Shown piece after piece: positions 23,233-30,491 of a stretch of 64,000 bases of DNA; the first letter of the stretch is position 1, and each line of letters opens with the position of its first letter. A program made the position numbers and the translations under genes. The stretch lies in IMG/VR virus record IMGVR_UViG_3300042350_004191, positions 1 through 64,000 of that record; one strand, given 5' to 3'. The notes under the pieces are model-generated. The model saw nothing but the letters and a program-made list of their open reading frames with translations, had not been told where the DNA came from and made no database searches. Origin of the DNA: a virus.

Positions 23233-23421
23233 CCTTTTGATTGTAAGACAATTAGATCTGATTGTCTTACATGTCGGCGTTCAACGACATTCAGGAATGT
23301 TGCCTAATGCCGACATCGGTATCACAAATTGTGATTTCAAAAACGTTTGCAAACAGACATGTATTATGTGTCTGTCTGCAAACAAAACAAAGAGGGTCGA
23401 GCCTTTCGACCCGACCCTCTT
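23233..23421 (+). ncRNA. Candidate structured small RNA (strand uncertain)
   Basis: Four inverted repeats follow one another: 23271-23316 (ATGTCGGC...GCCGACAT with an inner ACATTC/GAATGT stem), 23321-23335 (ATCACAAATTGTGAT), 23345-23383 (about 15 bp with one mismatch, GTTTGCA.ACAGACA) and 23391-23420 (AGAGGGTCG...CGACCCTCT). The last doubles as the terminator of the minus-strand gene at 23442. A rightward promoter lies just upstream. There is no credible ORF with a ribosome site. Confidence 0.4.
23386..23421 (-). terminator. Rho-independent terminator
   Basis: AGAGGGTCGGGTCGAAAGGC(TCGACCCTCT) then TTGTTTTG on the minus strand, below the gene at 23442-23690. Confidence 0.7.
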
Positions 23422-23441
23422 ACCACTACTACCACCAAAAA

Positions 23442-23690
23442 CTATTTAGATTCTTTTTGTTTAGCTCTCAGCTTTTTTAATTTGTCCCAGAGTTTAGCAT
23501 GTTCAACATTAAAGCTCTGATATTCTTCATACAGTCCCTTATCGAGGAAGCATGAAATATTATCTCCTAAATCATCAACAAACTCCAAATCATCTACAAG
23601 AGTCAAAGCAACGTCATGAAGGTCAGACCAAACTTCTTCGAGCCTGTTTAACAATTCTTGTTCTTTCTTTTCAAATGTATTCTTTTTCAT
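23442..23690 (-). CDS. Coiled-coil hypothetical protein
   Basis: 82 residues, charged and helical (EKKEQELLNRLEEVWSDLHD ... LWDKLKKLRAKQKESK). A negatively charged middle contains DLEFVDDLGDNISCFLDKGL. It lies four bases below the membrane protein gene. Function unknown. Confidence 0.6.
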   Translation of the reverse strand: MKKNTFEKKEQELLNRLEEVWSDLHDVALTLVDDLEFVDDLGDNISCFLDKGLYEEYQSFNVEHAKLWDKLKKLRAKQKESK

Positions 23691-23694
23691 GGTG

Positions 23695-23946
23695 TTAGCT
23701 ATTCAGCCAGTTGATGAACCTCATAGTAAAATGAGCAATGATATATATTTCAGCGATCACTGATAGTAAGACAATCAGATAAAAGCCCCTAACAATCCAG
23801 ATGTCTTTGTTCGAGTTAATCATATCTTGTATTATTTTTTTCCTTTCTTCTTGGATGTATTCTGATTCAAAACTGTATTTGGAAAGAGGCTCATTGTCCT
23901 CTCGCGTATGCGCGTGTGTGCGCTGTATTGAATCAGGGTGTTCCAT
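23695..23946 (-). CDS. Single-pass membrane protein
   Basis: 83 residues. Charged N-terminal half (TREDNEPLSKYSFESEYIQE) then a hydrophobic helix (WIVRGFYLIVLLSVIAEIYI). A dyad-like AGTAAGACAATC lies within its coding region. Role unknown. Confidence 0.6.
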   Translation of the reverse strand: MEHPDSIQRTHAHTREDNEPLSKYSFESEYIQEERKKIIQDMINSNKDIWIVRGFYLIVLLSVIAEIYIIAHFTMRFINWLNS

Positions 23947-23963
23947 TTTAGCACAGTGTTGTA

Positions 23964-24125
23964 TTAATACCAGTAGTAGGCTCGAACACGATTTTGTTCA
24001 GGGTGTTTGGCGAGATTCGGTGTCTTAAAGACAGCCATTGCTTCTCGTTGCACCTGTCGTTCCCACCTACTGACAGATGAGCAACCAGCAGTTCCTAATA
24101 GTAAGACAATTAGAATAGTTTTCAT
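23964..24125 (-). CDS. Small lipoprotein
   Basis: 53 residues: MKTILIVLLLGTAGC signal with lipobox LGTAGC, then a basic-aromatic mature part. The ATG overlaps the stop of the upstream gene (TAATG), showing coupling. The dyad sequence AATTGTCTTACTATT is embedded in codons 4-9, so the regulatory repeat has been built into coding DNA. Confidence 0.6.
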   Translation of the reverse strand: MKTILIVLLLGTAGCSSVSRWERQVQREAMAVFKTPNLAKHPEQNRVRAYYWY

Positions 24126-24601
24126 TAGGCTGCAATTTTCAAATCAGTAGGAACCTTGGCAGTCTTTCCTGTAAAGGTTTCGTAATACTCTACTGCATGT
24201 TGCCATTCAGTATCTTCCATTGTTCCATCAGAAGAGAAGTCGAATACTTCTTTGGGGAAGATGTGTGCAAAGGTTAGCAGTGCAAAACATACGAGAAGAT
24301 CGTAGGGTTTACGGGCTGTCTTGCAGAAGTCGCTCCAGTTGCCAAGCAAGTTAGGGCGCGACCAGTGCATACCAAAGGTTTCGTGATCGAGTCCTTCAGC
24401 TTGATTTCCATTGAACCAGACTTCGGTTTCGTTGAAGATAGGATCACCTTCTCCGAGTCCTCCTCGAATCTCGATACCCTTGTTAGGCAACCATTCAGCA
24501 AACTTCTTAATCTGCTGACTGGCTTTCTTGAACTTCTTGCGAAGCTGTTCAGTATTTTGAACCTTATTAGGCTCAAACTTCCAGTAGTGTGTGTATCCCA
24601 T
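24125..24601 (-). CDS. MGYTHYW-type conserved phage protein
   Basis: 158 residues from the ATG at 24601; a 73-residue upstream extension in frame overlaps the next gene and is rejected. The start MGYTHYWKFEP is a hallmark of a conserved phage/plasmid family of unknown function (recalled). Further segments: EIRGGLGEGDPIFNETEVWF and FCKTARKPYDLLVCFALLTF. Coupled with the lipoprotein gene below. Confidence 0.75.
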   Translation of the reverse strand: MGYTHYWKFEPNKVQNTEQLRKKFKKASQQIKKFAEWLPNKGIEIRGGLGEGDPIFNETEVWFNGNQAEGLDHETFGMHWSRPNLLGNWSDFCKTARKPYDLLVCFALLTFAHIFPKEVFDFSSDGTMEDTEWQHAVEYYETFTGKTAKVPTDLKIAA

Positions 24602-24602
24602 A

Positions 24603-24911
24603 TTATTGTTCTCCGTTGAAATGGTATTCGTATTCCGCTGCCTCGACAAGCAGGTTGATGATACCAACGCCAAACTTGTCTTGGGGGTCGCTATCCATTT
24701 CATGGTAATGATCGGCAGCGATGCCATAGTTTCCGTTTTTGATTTCATGGCAAACAAACAAGGAGTCTGCGAAATCGTCTGATGCCATCTTGAGAAGCTC
24801 CAGATCGCTATTACGAGCATAGCGTTCCATGAGTTTGAGGTAGTATGGCTTGAACCGCTTGATGTGGTTGTCTGCCATTTTGTTTAGCTTTGCTTTTGGT
24901 AGTTTTTTCAT
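24603..24911 (-). CDS. Helical hypothetical protein
   Basis: 102 residues, ATG at 24911. Helical with a basic N-terminus (KLPKAKLNKMADNHIKRFKP) and an acidic C-terminal half (YHEMDSDPQDKFGVGIINLL). It heads an operon with the MGYTHYW gene and the lipoprotein gene. Not recognised. Confidence 0.6.
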   Translation of the reverse strand: MKKLPKAKLNKMADNHIKRFKPYYLKLMERYARNSDLELLKMASDDFADSLFVCHEIKNGNYGIAADHYHEMDSDPQDKFGVGIINLLVEAAEYEYHFNGEQ

Positions 24912-24920
24912 AACGCGAGC

Positions 24921-24949
24921 AGATTAGTGGTTTTTATCTGTAAGGTCAA
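24921..24949 (-). promoter_or_regulatory. Conserved-spacer promoter (divergent spacer)
   Basis: TTGACC, 17-bp spacer TTACAGATAAAAACCAC, TAATCT; drives the gene at 24911. Confidence 0.55.
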
Positions 24950-25146
24950 GATTTTTCTGCAAGGTCGATAAGTTGTTGGTGATCAATCCATTTGCCATCA
25001 ACAGTCTTTTGGAACTTGGTGATGATCTTCTGGAATTGTTCATTGGTCAATCCCAAATCTTCCTCGATCCAATCATCCCAATTGGAATTAAGATAACACA
25101 GTGCATAGTCGATGACTCGATCCATTGCTTGTTTATTCTTTTTCAT
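24946..25146 (-). CDS. Small helical hypothetical protein
   Basis: 66 residues, ATG at 25146 overlapping the stop of the next upstream gene. Acidic helical (LNSNWDDWIEEDLGLTNEQF). Last gene of a run from 25947 to 24946. Not recognised. Confidence 0.6.
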   Translation of the reverse strand: MKKNKQAMDRVIDYALCYLNSNWDDWIEEDLGLTNEQFQKIITKFQKTVDGKWIDHQQLIDLAEKS

Positions 25147-25400
25147 ACTAATTCAATCTGATCTTCGCCACGGAAGATCGTTTGCGGTTGGAGAGGAGCA
25201 AGTTCAAAGATAGGAGTAGGTTCTCCATCATTTCCTTGAGACTCTTGATGAATCTTGTAGATACGATAGAGTTCTTTTTTGCGACCAACTCTCACAATAT
25301 CACCTTCTTTAACCATGTCACCATGCTTGTCACCTGCAATGATTGAGCCTTTGAGTTGGGCATGAACCTCTTCGTAGGTATTAGTAGTTGTATGCATCAT
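25143..25400 (-). CDS. Small beta-barrel-like hypothetical protein
   Basis: 85 residues from the ATG at 25400; the upstream extension is a shadow of the neighbouring gene. AGDKHGDMVKEGDIVRVGRK then ELYRIYKI suggests a small SH3/KOW-like barrel. Overlaps the downstream gene by four bases. Confidence 0.6.
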   Translation of the reverse strand: MMHTTTNTYEEVHAQLKGSIIAGDKHGDMVKEGDIVRVGRKKELYRIYKIHQESQGNDGEPTPIFELAPLQPQTIFRGEDQIELV

Positions 25401-25401
25401 A

Positions 25402-25611
25402 TTATCTGTCCTCCGCGATCCACCACCCAAGTTGCGCCAAGGCAGCATGAGCAGCATGGTTAACATCAACGGCATCAACCTCAAACAAATCACTTGGATT
25501 GAAATCGTTGACAATCAGAAAAGACTTTTTCTTCCGACGAATCTCACGCTTCACTCTTTCTGTTGGTAAAGAGCGTAGCTTGTTTGTTAGGATTCTTTTT
25601 ACTGTTTTCAT
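25402..25611 (-). CDS. Small basic hypothetical protein
   Basis: 69 residues, ATG at 25611. The basic N-terminus (KRILTNKLRSLPTERVKREI) is followed by LFEVDAVDVNHAAHAALAQL. Sits directly between its neighbours with one-base gaps. Not recognised. Confidence 0.6.
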   Translation of the reverse strand: MKTVKRILTNKLRSLPTERVKREIRRKKKSFLIVNDFNPSDLFEVDAVDVNHAAHAALAQLGWWIAEDR

Positions 25612-25947
25612 TTAGCAACTCCTGCAAACTGTTGAGGTCACACCAGCAAGTTCGTTTTCCCATTCGGTTGCTGGCTTCAAGAGAGTAAGCTGAACCCTGT
25701 CTCCCTCGTTATCTATGAGGAGCATCAGACAACCATCATCGCTTACAGAAACAATTGAATTGTTTTCTTCCACGAATTTGACATTGTAAGACAGTCCATC
25801 TTCTTCCCAAGAAAGATAAAGGAATTCGTTTTCTTTATCTCCTGTGATTTCATCAAGACTTGGATAGATCAGAGCATTGTTCTCGACAATGACAGCAGCG
25901 CATTCACGAAGTCTGTTGAAGGCTTGTTTAAGTGGTATCTTCTTCAT
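25612..25947 (-). CDS. Hypothetical early protein
   Basis: 111 residues, ATG at 25947. Alternating beta pattern (FLYLSWEEDGLSYNVKFVEE, SIVSVSDDGCLMLLIDNEGD) and a helical N-terminus. First gene of the operon down to 24946. Function unknown. Confidence 0.65.
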   Translation of the reverse strand: MKKIPLKQAFNRLRECAAVIVENNALIYPSLDEITGDKENEFLYLSWEEDGLSYNVKFVEENNSIVSVSDDGCLMLLIDNEGDRVQLTLLKPATEWENELAGVTSTVCRSC

Positions 25948-25956
25948 GTTGGTCAG

Positions 25957-25985
25957 AGGTTAGTGGTTTTGTTTGTAAATGGCAA
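25957..25985 (-). promoter_or_regulatory. Conserved-spacer promoter (divergent spacer)
   Basis: TTGCCA, 17-bp spacer TTTACAAACAAAACCAC, TAACCT. A dyad at 26006-26018 abuts it and overlaps the stop of the next gene. Confidence 0.5.
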
Positions 25986-26017
25986 GCATTTTTTCTAAAC
26001 CACTGATTGTAAGACAA

Positions 26018-26218
26018 TTATTCTTCCTCAGAGAATTCCAGAAGAGATTCGATATGCTCGAAAGATTCTTTGATCTTCATATTTCCATATGAGATGATCT
26101 TGGATTCGAGTTCGTAATGCTCATCCATTGAATAGCCAGCAAGAAACAGGTGAAGCGCACTGGCAGCTTCTTTGGTTTTCTTGTCGCCATACTTTTTAAT
26201 GAATTGTGTTTTAGTCAT
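26018..26218 (-). CDS. Small hypothetical protein
   Basis: 66 residues, ATG at 26218. Helical (FIKKYGDKKTKEAASALHLF) with an acidic end (HIESLLEFSEEE). Its stop lies inside a 13-bp dyad. Not recognised. Confidence 0.6.
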   Translation of the reverse strand: MTKTQFIKKYGDKKTKEAASALHLFLAGYSMDEHYELESKIISYGNMKIKESFEHIESLLEFSEEE

Positions 26219-26222
26219 TTTG

Positions 26223-26468
26223 TTATTCGTTTGTATAGAGTCTAGGTGTTACCGCTGTTTTGACAAAACCGTTATACAGTTTAGGTGTAACTTCTGTTTT
26301 GACATGTTTCCATTCAGCGCGATTGCAGTGATGCTCTATCCACCGCTGCAAAAGATTTTGTGCTTTGCAAATGGCAATACGAACCTCATCAAGATCATTT
26401 GTATTACCAGTGATCTCCTTTCGGAGTTGTCCCAAGCATTCTTCGATTTCGATATGTGTCAGTGTCAT
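26223..26468 (-). CDS. Small hypothetical protein
   Basis: 81 residues, ATG at 26468. The N-terminal half is helical (TLTHIEIEECLGQLRKEITG); the C-terminus has an internal repeat (VTPKLYNGF...VTPRLYTNE) that is also visible in the DNA as a short direct repeat. Follows the rIIB terminator. Confidence 0.6.
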   Translation of the reverse strand: MTLTHIEIEECLGQLRKEITGNTNDLDEVRIAICKAQNLLQRWIEHHCNRAEWKHVKTEVTPKLYNGFVKTAVTPRLYTNE

Positions 26469-26482
26469 AAAGTATTTGGTGG

Positions 26483-26515
26483 TTTGGGGTGGGAGAGAAT
26501 ATCCCTCCCACCCCT
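26483..26515 (-). terminator. Hairpin terminator below rIIB
   Basis: GGGGTGGGAGGGATATTCTC(TCCCACCCC) on the minus strand; the T-run is weak. Confidence 0.6.
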
Positions 26516-26525
26516 ACCACTACTA

Positions 26526-27464
26526 CTACCAATTCTTCTTCACGAATTTTCCGTTGCTATCACGAACAGCGTAGTATTTCTGTCCGGTAGGTTTCTGTCC
26601 ATAGACACCACGCTCTCCATTAGAGAAGTCGTATTCGTCTTGCATCTCGTCCTCGTAGCTATCGTCATAGTCATCCTCATACTCTCCACCATTGGAGGAG
26701 TAGAGTGGAGCGTCCCATCCCGACTCGTCACGCTGAACCTTAGAACGCCAATCGTCCTTGTATTCAGCAACGACCTCGTAGCGACAGCACCGACCCTTGG
26801 TGTTGTTGTAATCAGCAGGGATGCTGACAACATCCTTGGGATTGATCTTGACGATGACAGTCTTTCCGTTCTCACCATCCGAGAAATTCGGAAGGTATTT
26901 GATGGAACAGAAGTGCAGACCTTGCGAGCAAGTCTGATCCTTGTCCTCACACACACGATTGCGAGGCATCTCACAGATAGAACCAACTTGATTGTTGAAG
27001 GTTCCAGAGTGAATGTCTGTCCAATCGCCACGGATATTCTTGAAGGCAAGGAAGCAACCATCTTCTGTGATGGGAAGCTCACCAGCCTCAAGGAAATCAT
27101 ACAACTCATCCACAGCACGTTTGCTTGGATTCTGCATGAGGTTGGCGAGGAATTTCACCATCGGTTGAAACGGCAAGTCATCGCGCATGAACGCGAGGAT
27201 GCGGTTGGTCAGTGTGTTGTGGATGATTTCACCATTGAAGGTGATAGCACCATCAGCAATCGCCACACCATCAGAGATGTATTGACTGACTTGGTTTCCA
27301 ATGTCCACAAGGTCAACGAAGCTCTCCCAATCGCCCATGCGAATAGCATCCAAGATGCCGTTGTATTTGGGATGATCAGTCTCGACCATATAGGACTTGC
27401 CATCTATCACAGCAGCGATCTTGCCGCTACCAGTGATTGTAACTGCGTTTGTGGTTGTAGCCAT
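26526..27464 (-). CDS. rIIB: rIIB-like protein
   Basis: 312 residues. The middle resembles phage rIIB: LANLMQNPSKRAVDELYDFL then CFLAFKNIRGDWTDIHSG, followed by CSQGLHFCSIKYLPNF and the C-terminal VSIPADYNNTKGRCCRYEVV. In T4, rIIA and rIIB act together at the membrane against the lambda RexAB exclusion system and influence lysis; the exact mechanism is unresolved. It sits directly downstream of rIIA, as in T4. The C-terminal tail is acidic and Tyr/Asp-rich. A promoter inside the end of rIIA gives it separate expression. Confidence 0.85.
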   Translation of the reverse strand: MATTTNAVTITGSGKIAAVIDGKSYMVETDHPKYNGILDAIRMGDWESFVDLVDIGNQVSQYISDGVAIADGAITFNGEIIHNTLTNRILAFMRDDLPFQPMVKFLANLMQNPSKRAVDELYDFLEAGELPITEDGCFLAFKNIRGDWTDIHSGTFNNQVGSICEMPRNRVCEDKDQTCSQGLHFCSIKYLPNFSDGENGKTVIVKINPKDVVSIPADYNNTKGRCCRYEVVAEYKDDWRSKVQRDESGWDAPLYSSNGGEYEDDYDDSYEDEMQDEYDFSNGERGVYGQKPTGQKYYAVRDSNGKFVKKNW

Positions 27465-27501
27465 ATTTTCTATTTGGTTTTAGTGTTGTTGTTTCAGTTG
27501 G

Positions 27502-29499
27502 TTATTTCATCTCTGATGCCGCTTTCAGCACCAGATCATCCGACACTTGCCAACTATCAAGTGAAGAATAGAGCAACTTTACCAGATTGCTTGTAAAGGT
27601 CAAGCTGTTTTTCTCAGGTATTTTGATATAGTATCTGAGAGGAGCATATTTCTTGGCATACTCACAAGCACTATGAATGTCCAGTATGAATTTTTTGAAT
27701 TCGTTTGTATCTGACAAGGCAACGAACAGCTTGTTCTTCACAAGGCTATTGATCTTGCCACGATCCGGTGCATGGCTTGCCATCTTCAGCTTCTCAATGT
27801 CATAGTCAACAATGGTGTTGTTTATGACATCGTTGATAGGCTTACTACCGAGGGCTGCGATATGCTTGACATTACGCTCTGTCACCATACGGACATCGTG
27901 AATGTCGATGCCGAGGTATTCCAGAGCAGACCACAGATTGTCTTTGCGATTGAAGTTAGCGAGAACCTTGCCGTCTTTGTTCTTGAACGAACCAGCATCG
28001 AAATACCAGTCGTTAAGATTCTTGACCACATAGTATTTGGGAGCAGGTTCATTACCAGACAGATCAAATTGTTCTGCTTGGCAAGTGACGTTACCATCGT
28101 TACGAAGGAAGAACAGATTGATCACTCCCTTGAGGCGACCTTGACGAGTAACACGACCAGCAGATGCGCGGTTGGTGTTGACAGGATCAAGGTCAGAGGT
28201 CTTGTTGAAGATGTTGGCGGGGAAGCCAGCACCGATCAGATTGTTCATCTCGTCTTGAGTGACCAGATTGACAGAAGCATTTGAATTGGAATTCTGTCGA
28301 ATGAATTGGATCACACGCTTGTATGCACCACGCTTGAGGTCATCGTAATACCACAGAGCATTGTTATCCAAGGAAGCATAGCCAGACTCAGTATATTTTC
28401 TGCGACCATACATACGCTTGGAAACATTCTTGAGGTTGGGAGCATACGGATGGATGGAGCGGCGAGGCTCAGTAATGTCGATCTTGTTCCACATGACCTT
28501 ACCTTTGATCATACTGGAATTAAGGAACGACCATTGACCATGCAGCAAGTAAAGGGCTTTCATGGCATCCAAGAGGTTCGGAGAATCCTTGATGGTTTCC
28601 TCGACCTTTGCCAAGAAGTCTAACTTGACCTGTTCGATCTTGTCATTGAGTGCCTTGATCGTGGAAGGGCAATAGGACAGAGCCTCACGCGAAGGAACGA
28701 AATCCAATTCACCAATGTTGAAGGTGATCACCAGACCCGCCTTGCGAAGAATCTCATGGTGAGCATAGTCCATCTTGTAGCTGTCGATAGGATAGGTCAC
28801 ACCGCCCATGACAGCAAAGGACTGGTTCAGGCTATTGTAGGACTTCCAGAATCCACCAGTGAACATCGGCTTCTCATTGTCCCAATCAATCTTGCCACCG
28901 ACAATCGTAGGACGAACATCGAAGAAGCGGAATGATTTATAGACAGCTTGAATGAAATCATTGAAGTCTGTTTGCTTGACCGGAATCTGGATTGCTACAC
29001 CATTACTCTCAGTGGTCTTGTCCATAGACATGAGACTGATCGTAGGCATATTGTCAGCATTGAAGTAAGCATTGTAGATGCGCTTCTCTCCTTTGACAAT
29101 CGAAGTGATCGTGAAGTTATCCGTATAGCAGAAGGGAGATTTGCTACCCAATCCCAAGCAACCAATCTGTGAATTGGTGTTGGTCTTGGTCGAAGCAAAA
29201 TAGACAGCATAGATGTCGTAGATGTCCTCATGCTTGATGCCTGTGCCGAAGTCTTGGATAGTGAGCCAAGGTTCGATGGCATTAGGAAGGTGAATGAGGA
29301 AGGGCTGATTAGCCTTGCCAGCAGCAACCATCGAATCAGATGCGTTGCAGCCAAGCTCGCGGACAATAGCCAGAGGCTTGTCAGAGTAGAGGTCAGAAAG
29401 AATCTGGAACGCCTTACGCGAAGCCTTCATCTTGAATTGAGCCTCGTCAGTAATGTTTCCGATCTGTTCGATAGTGGTATCGGTATCGTTGATGATCAT
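27502..29499 (-). CDS. rIIA: rIIA-like protein (GHKL ATPase fold)
   Basis: 665 residues. The N-terminal GHKL ATP-binding motifs are clear: N-box RELGCNASDS (47-56), DFGTG (83-87) and GLGSKSPF (116-123), as in Hsp90/MutL/gyrB-type domains. Length is close to the T4 rIIA protein (725). The C-terminal half is unassigned. It pairs with rIIB downstream. T4 rIIA/rIIB counter prophage exclusion, so this pair probably protects infection. Start ATG at 29499 with its own promoter at 29555-29583. Confidence 0.9.
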   Translation of the reverse strand: MIINDTDTTIEQIGNITDEAQFKMKASRKAFQILSDLYSDKPLAIVRELGCNASDSMVAAGKANQPFLIHLPNAIEPWLTIQDFGTGIKHEDIYDIYAVYFASTKTNTNSQIGCLGLGSKSPFCYTDNFTITSIVKGEKRIYNAYFNADNMPTISLMSMDKTTESNGVAIQIPVKQTDFNDFIQAVYKSFRFFDVRPTIVGGKIDWDNEKPMFTGGFWKSYNSLNQSFAVMGGVTYPIDSYKMDYAHHEILRKAGLVITFNIGELDFVPSREALSYCPSTIKALNDKIEQVKLDFLAKVEETIKDSPNLLDAMKALYLLHGQWSFLNSSMIKGKVMWNKIDITEPRRSIHPYAPNLKNVSKRMYGRRKYTESGYASLDNNALWYYDDLKRGAYKRVIQFIRQNSNSNASVNLVTQDEMNNLIGAGFPANIFNKTSDLDPVNTNRASAGRVTRQGRLKGVINLFFLRNDGNVTCQAEQFDLSGNEPAPKYYVVKNLNDWYFDAGSFKNKDGKVLANFNRKDNLWSALEYLGIDIHDVRMVTERNVKHIAALGSKPINDVINNTIVDYDIEKLKMASHAPDRGKINSLVKNKLFVALSDTNEFKKFILDIHSACEYAKKYAPLRYYIKIPEKNSLTFTSNLVKLLYSSLDSWQVSDDLVLKAASEMK
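27576..27603 (-). promoter_or_regulatory. Internal promoter for rIIB
   Basis: TTGACC, 16-bp spacer TTTACAAGCAATCTGG, TAAAGT, located within the last codons of rIIA about 110 bases above the rIIB start. Confidence 0.55.
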
Positions 29500-29554
29500 G
29501 GTAGTAGTTTGTTTGTGGTTAGTTGTTGTAGTTGTATTTCATTTAACGTGGAGA

Positions 29555-29583
29555 AGTATGCCAGCGATTACTTGTAATGTCGA
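29555..29583 (-). promoter_or_regulatory. Conserved-spacer promoter of rIIA
   Basis: TCGACA, 17-bp spacer TTACAAGTAATCGCTGG, CATACT. A second partial copy (TTGACT-TTACAAGGAATTAC) lies at about 29609-29637 and a dyad at 29649-29661. Confidence 0.65.
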
Positions 29584-29667
29584 GAAATAATTTCGAGAAA
29601 GTTTTTGTTGGTGAGATAGTAATTCCTTGTAAAGTCAAGCTTTTTGTGATTGTCTTACAATCGGTGT

Positions 29668-29715
29668 TACGAAGAAAAAGAGCAGGGACTTTTGATCCCT
29701 GCTCTTTCTTGTTTT
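29668..29715 (-). terminator. Rho-independent terminator
   Basis: AAAGAGCAGGGATC-AAAA-GTCCCTGCTCTTT hairpin and following TTCTTC; ends the operon 30998-29729. Confidence 0.75.
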
Positions 29716-29728
29716 GTTTAGGGGGAAA

Positions 29729-29911
29729 TTATCTGACCTTCAAATCATCCAGAATCATTGCTGGAAGATACTTCTGGTTGACAATGACAGTTAGTTCATC
29801 CATTCGAGTTTCAAGCTCTTTAATCTTTTTCGATTTGGCAAGACTCGAAAGCATCAGGACGAATACGATCAAAGTAATTGTGAATGAAAAAAGTATATCA
29901 GTTGTTTTCAT
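29729..29911 (-). CDS. Small membrane protein with coiled coil
   Basis: 60 residues from the ATG at 29911 (an ATG three codons earlier is possible; the far upstream extension is a shadow). Hydrophobic helix (ILFSFTITLIVFVLMLSSLA) then heptads (KSKKIKELETRMDELTVIVN). Role unknown. Confidence 0.6.
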   Translation of the reverse strand: MKTTDILFSFTITLIVFVLMLSSLAKSKKIKELETRMDELTVIVNQKYLPAMILDDLKVR

Positions 29912-30074
29912 TGTAGTCATGGTTCGAGTAATCGAGGTAATCATTGAACCGACCTTGCCGCTTGATCTGTTCGAGCCACGATTCATCCGTGAACTCAAAA
30001 ACTGATAGTGCGATAAACGAGGGTATCGTTGTTTTGCCAAACAGGTTGGCGATCTTCTCTATGATGTTGTGCAT
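29898..30074 (-). CDS. Small hypothetical protein
   Basis: 58 residues, ATG at 30074. Amphipathic N-terminus (MHNIIEKIANLFGKTTIPSF) and acidic Tyr/Asp-rich C-terminus. Overlaps the next gene downstream by 14 bases and, out of frame, the end of the ORF 29995-30189 by 80 bases. Either both are used or the upstream ORF ends in a shifted frame. Confidence 0.45.
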   Translation of the reverse strand: MHNIIEKIANLFGKTTIPSFIALSVFEFTDESWLEQIKRQGRFNDYLDYSNHDYNENN

Positions 30075-30189
30075 TGGATTTACTTTCTATTTGGTTTTTG
30101 TTGATGTTGTCCATGATCAGGAATGTAGTCCATCCGAATACGAATGCACCAGTTACCAGACCATAGGCAAAGGGTATGATGTTTTTCAT
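29995..30189 (-). CDS. Small membrane protein
   Basis: 64 residues, ATG at 30189. Hydrophobic N-terminus (NIIPFAYGLVTGAFVFGWTT) then a basic tail. Three bases after the gene at 30192. The last 80 bases overlap another ORF in a different frame, so the true C-terminus is uncertain. Confidence 0.5.
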   Translation of the reverse strand: MKNIIPFAYGLVTGAFVFGWTTFLIMDNINKNQIESKSNAQHHREDRQPVWQNNDTLVYRTISF

Positions 30190-30191
30190 GG

Positions 30192-30446
30192 TTAGTCAAT
30201 ACTTTCTGTTAGGAATTCTGGAATGTTTTGAATTGATGCTTCTGGTGCTTCAACAATGTCGAGAGCATCATACAGTTCATTGTATTTCACAAGACTGCAA
30301 AGATCTTCATAAAGACAATCTTTAGCGTGTTGAACCATGCTTTCATCATTCAGATCAACATAGTATCCCAAGTCTATATGAACCTTTCCCAATCTTGGAG
30401 CCTTGGGTAAGTCTTTGACACAATCGAATTCAAGTTGGCTATTCAT
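30192..30446 (-). CDS. Hypothetical early protein
   Basis: 84 residues, ATG at 30446. Acidic, helical with PRLGKVHIDLGYYVDLNDES and a C-terminal EAPEASIQNIPEFLTESID. Own promoter (TTGACA-17-TATCAT). Not recognised. Confidence 0.6.
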   Translation of the reverse strand: MNSQLEFDCVKDLPKAPRLGKVHIDLGYYVDLNDESMVQHAKDCLYEDLCSLVKYNELYDALDIVEAPEASIQNIPEFLTESID

Positions 30447-30455
30447 AGTATTGGT

Positions 30456-30484
30456 ATGATATGATTTTTAATGTGGAATGTCAA
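30456..30484 (-). promoter_or_regulatory. Sigma70-type promoter without the spacer element
   Basis: TTGACA, 17-bp AT-rich spacer, TATCAT. A plain host-like promoter in a region where most others carry TTACAAGTAATC. Confidence 0.6.
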
Positions 30485-30491
30485 TTCTTTT

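Noticed and set aside
23237-23480. Two plus-strand ORFs over the hairpin array
   Set aside because: No ribosome site, and their codons simply run through the inverted repeats.
24602-24820. N-terminal extension of the MGYTHYW protein
   Set aside because: Overlaps another gene and lacks conserved content; the family starts at MGYTHYW.
26172-27596. 474-codon plus-strand ORF
   Set aside because: It lies entirely opposite rIIB and small minus-strand genes that have clear family matches and promoters. It looks like an antisense shadow.
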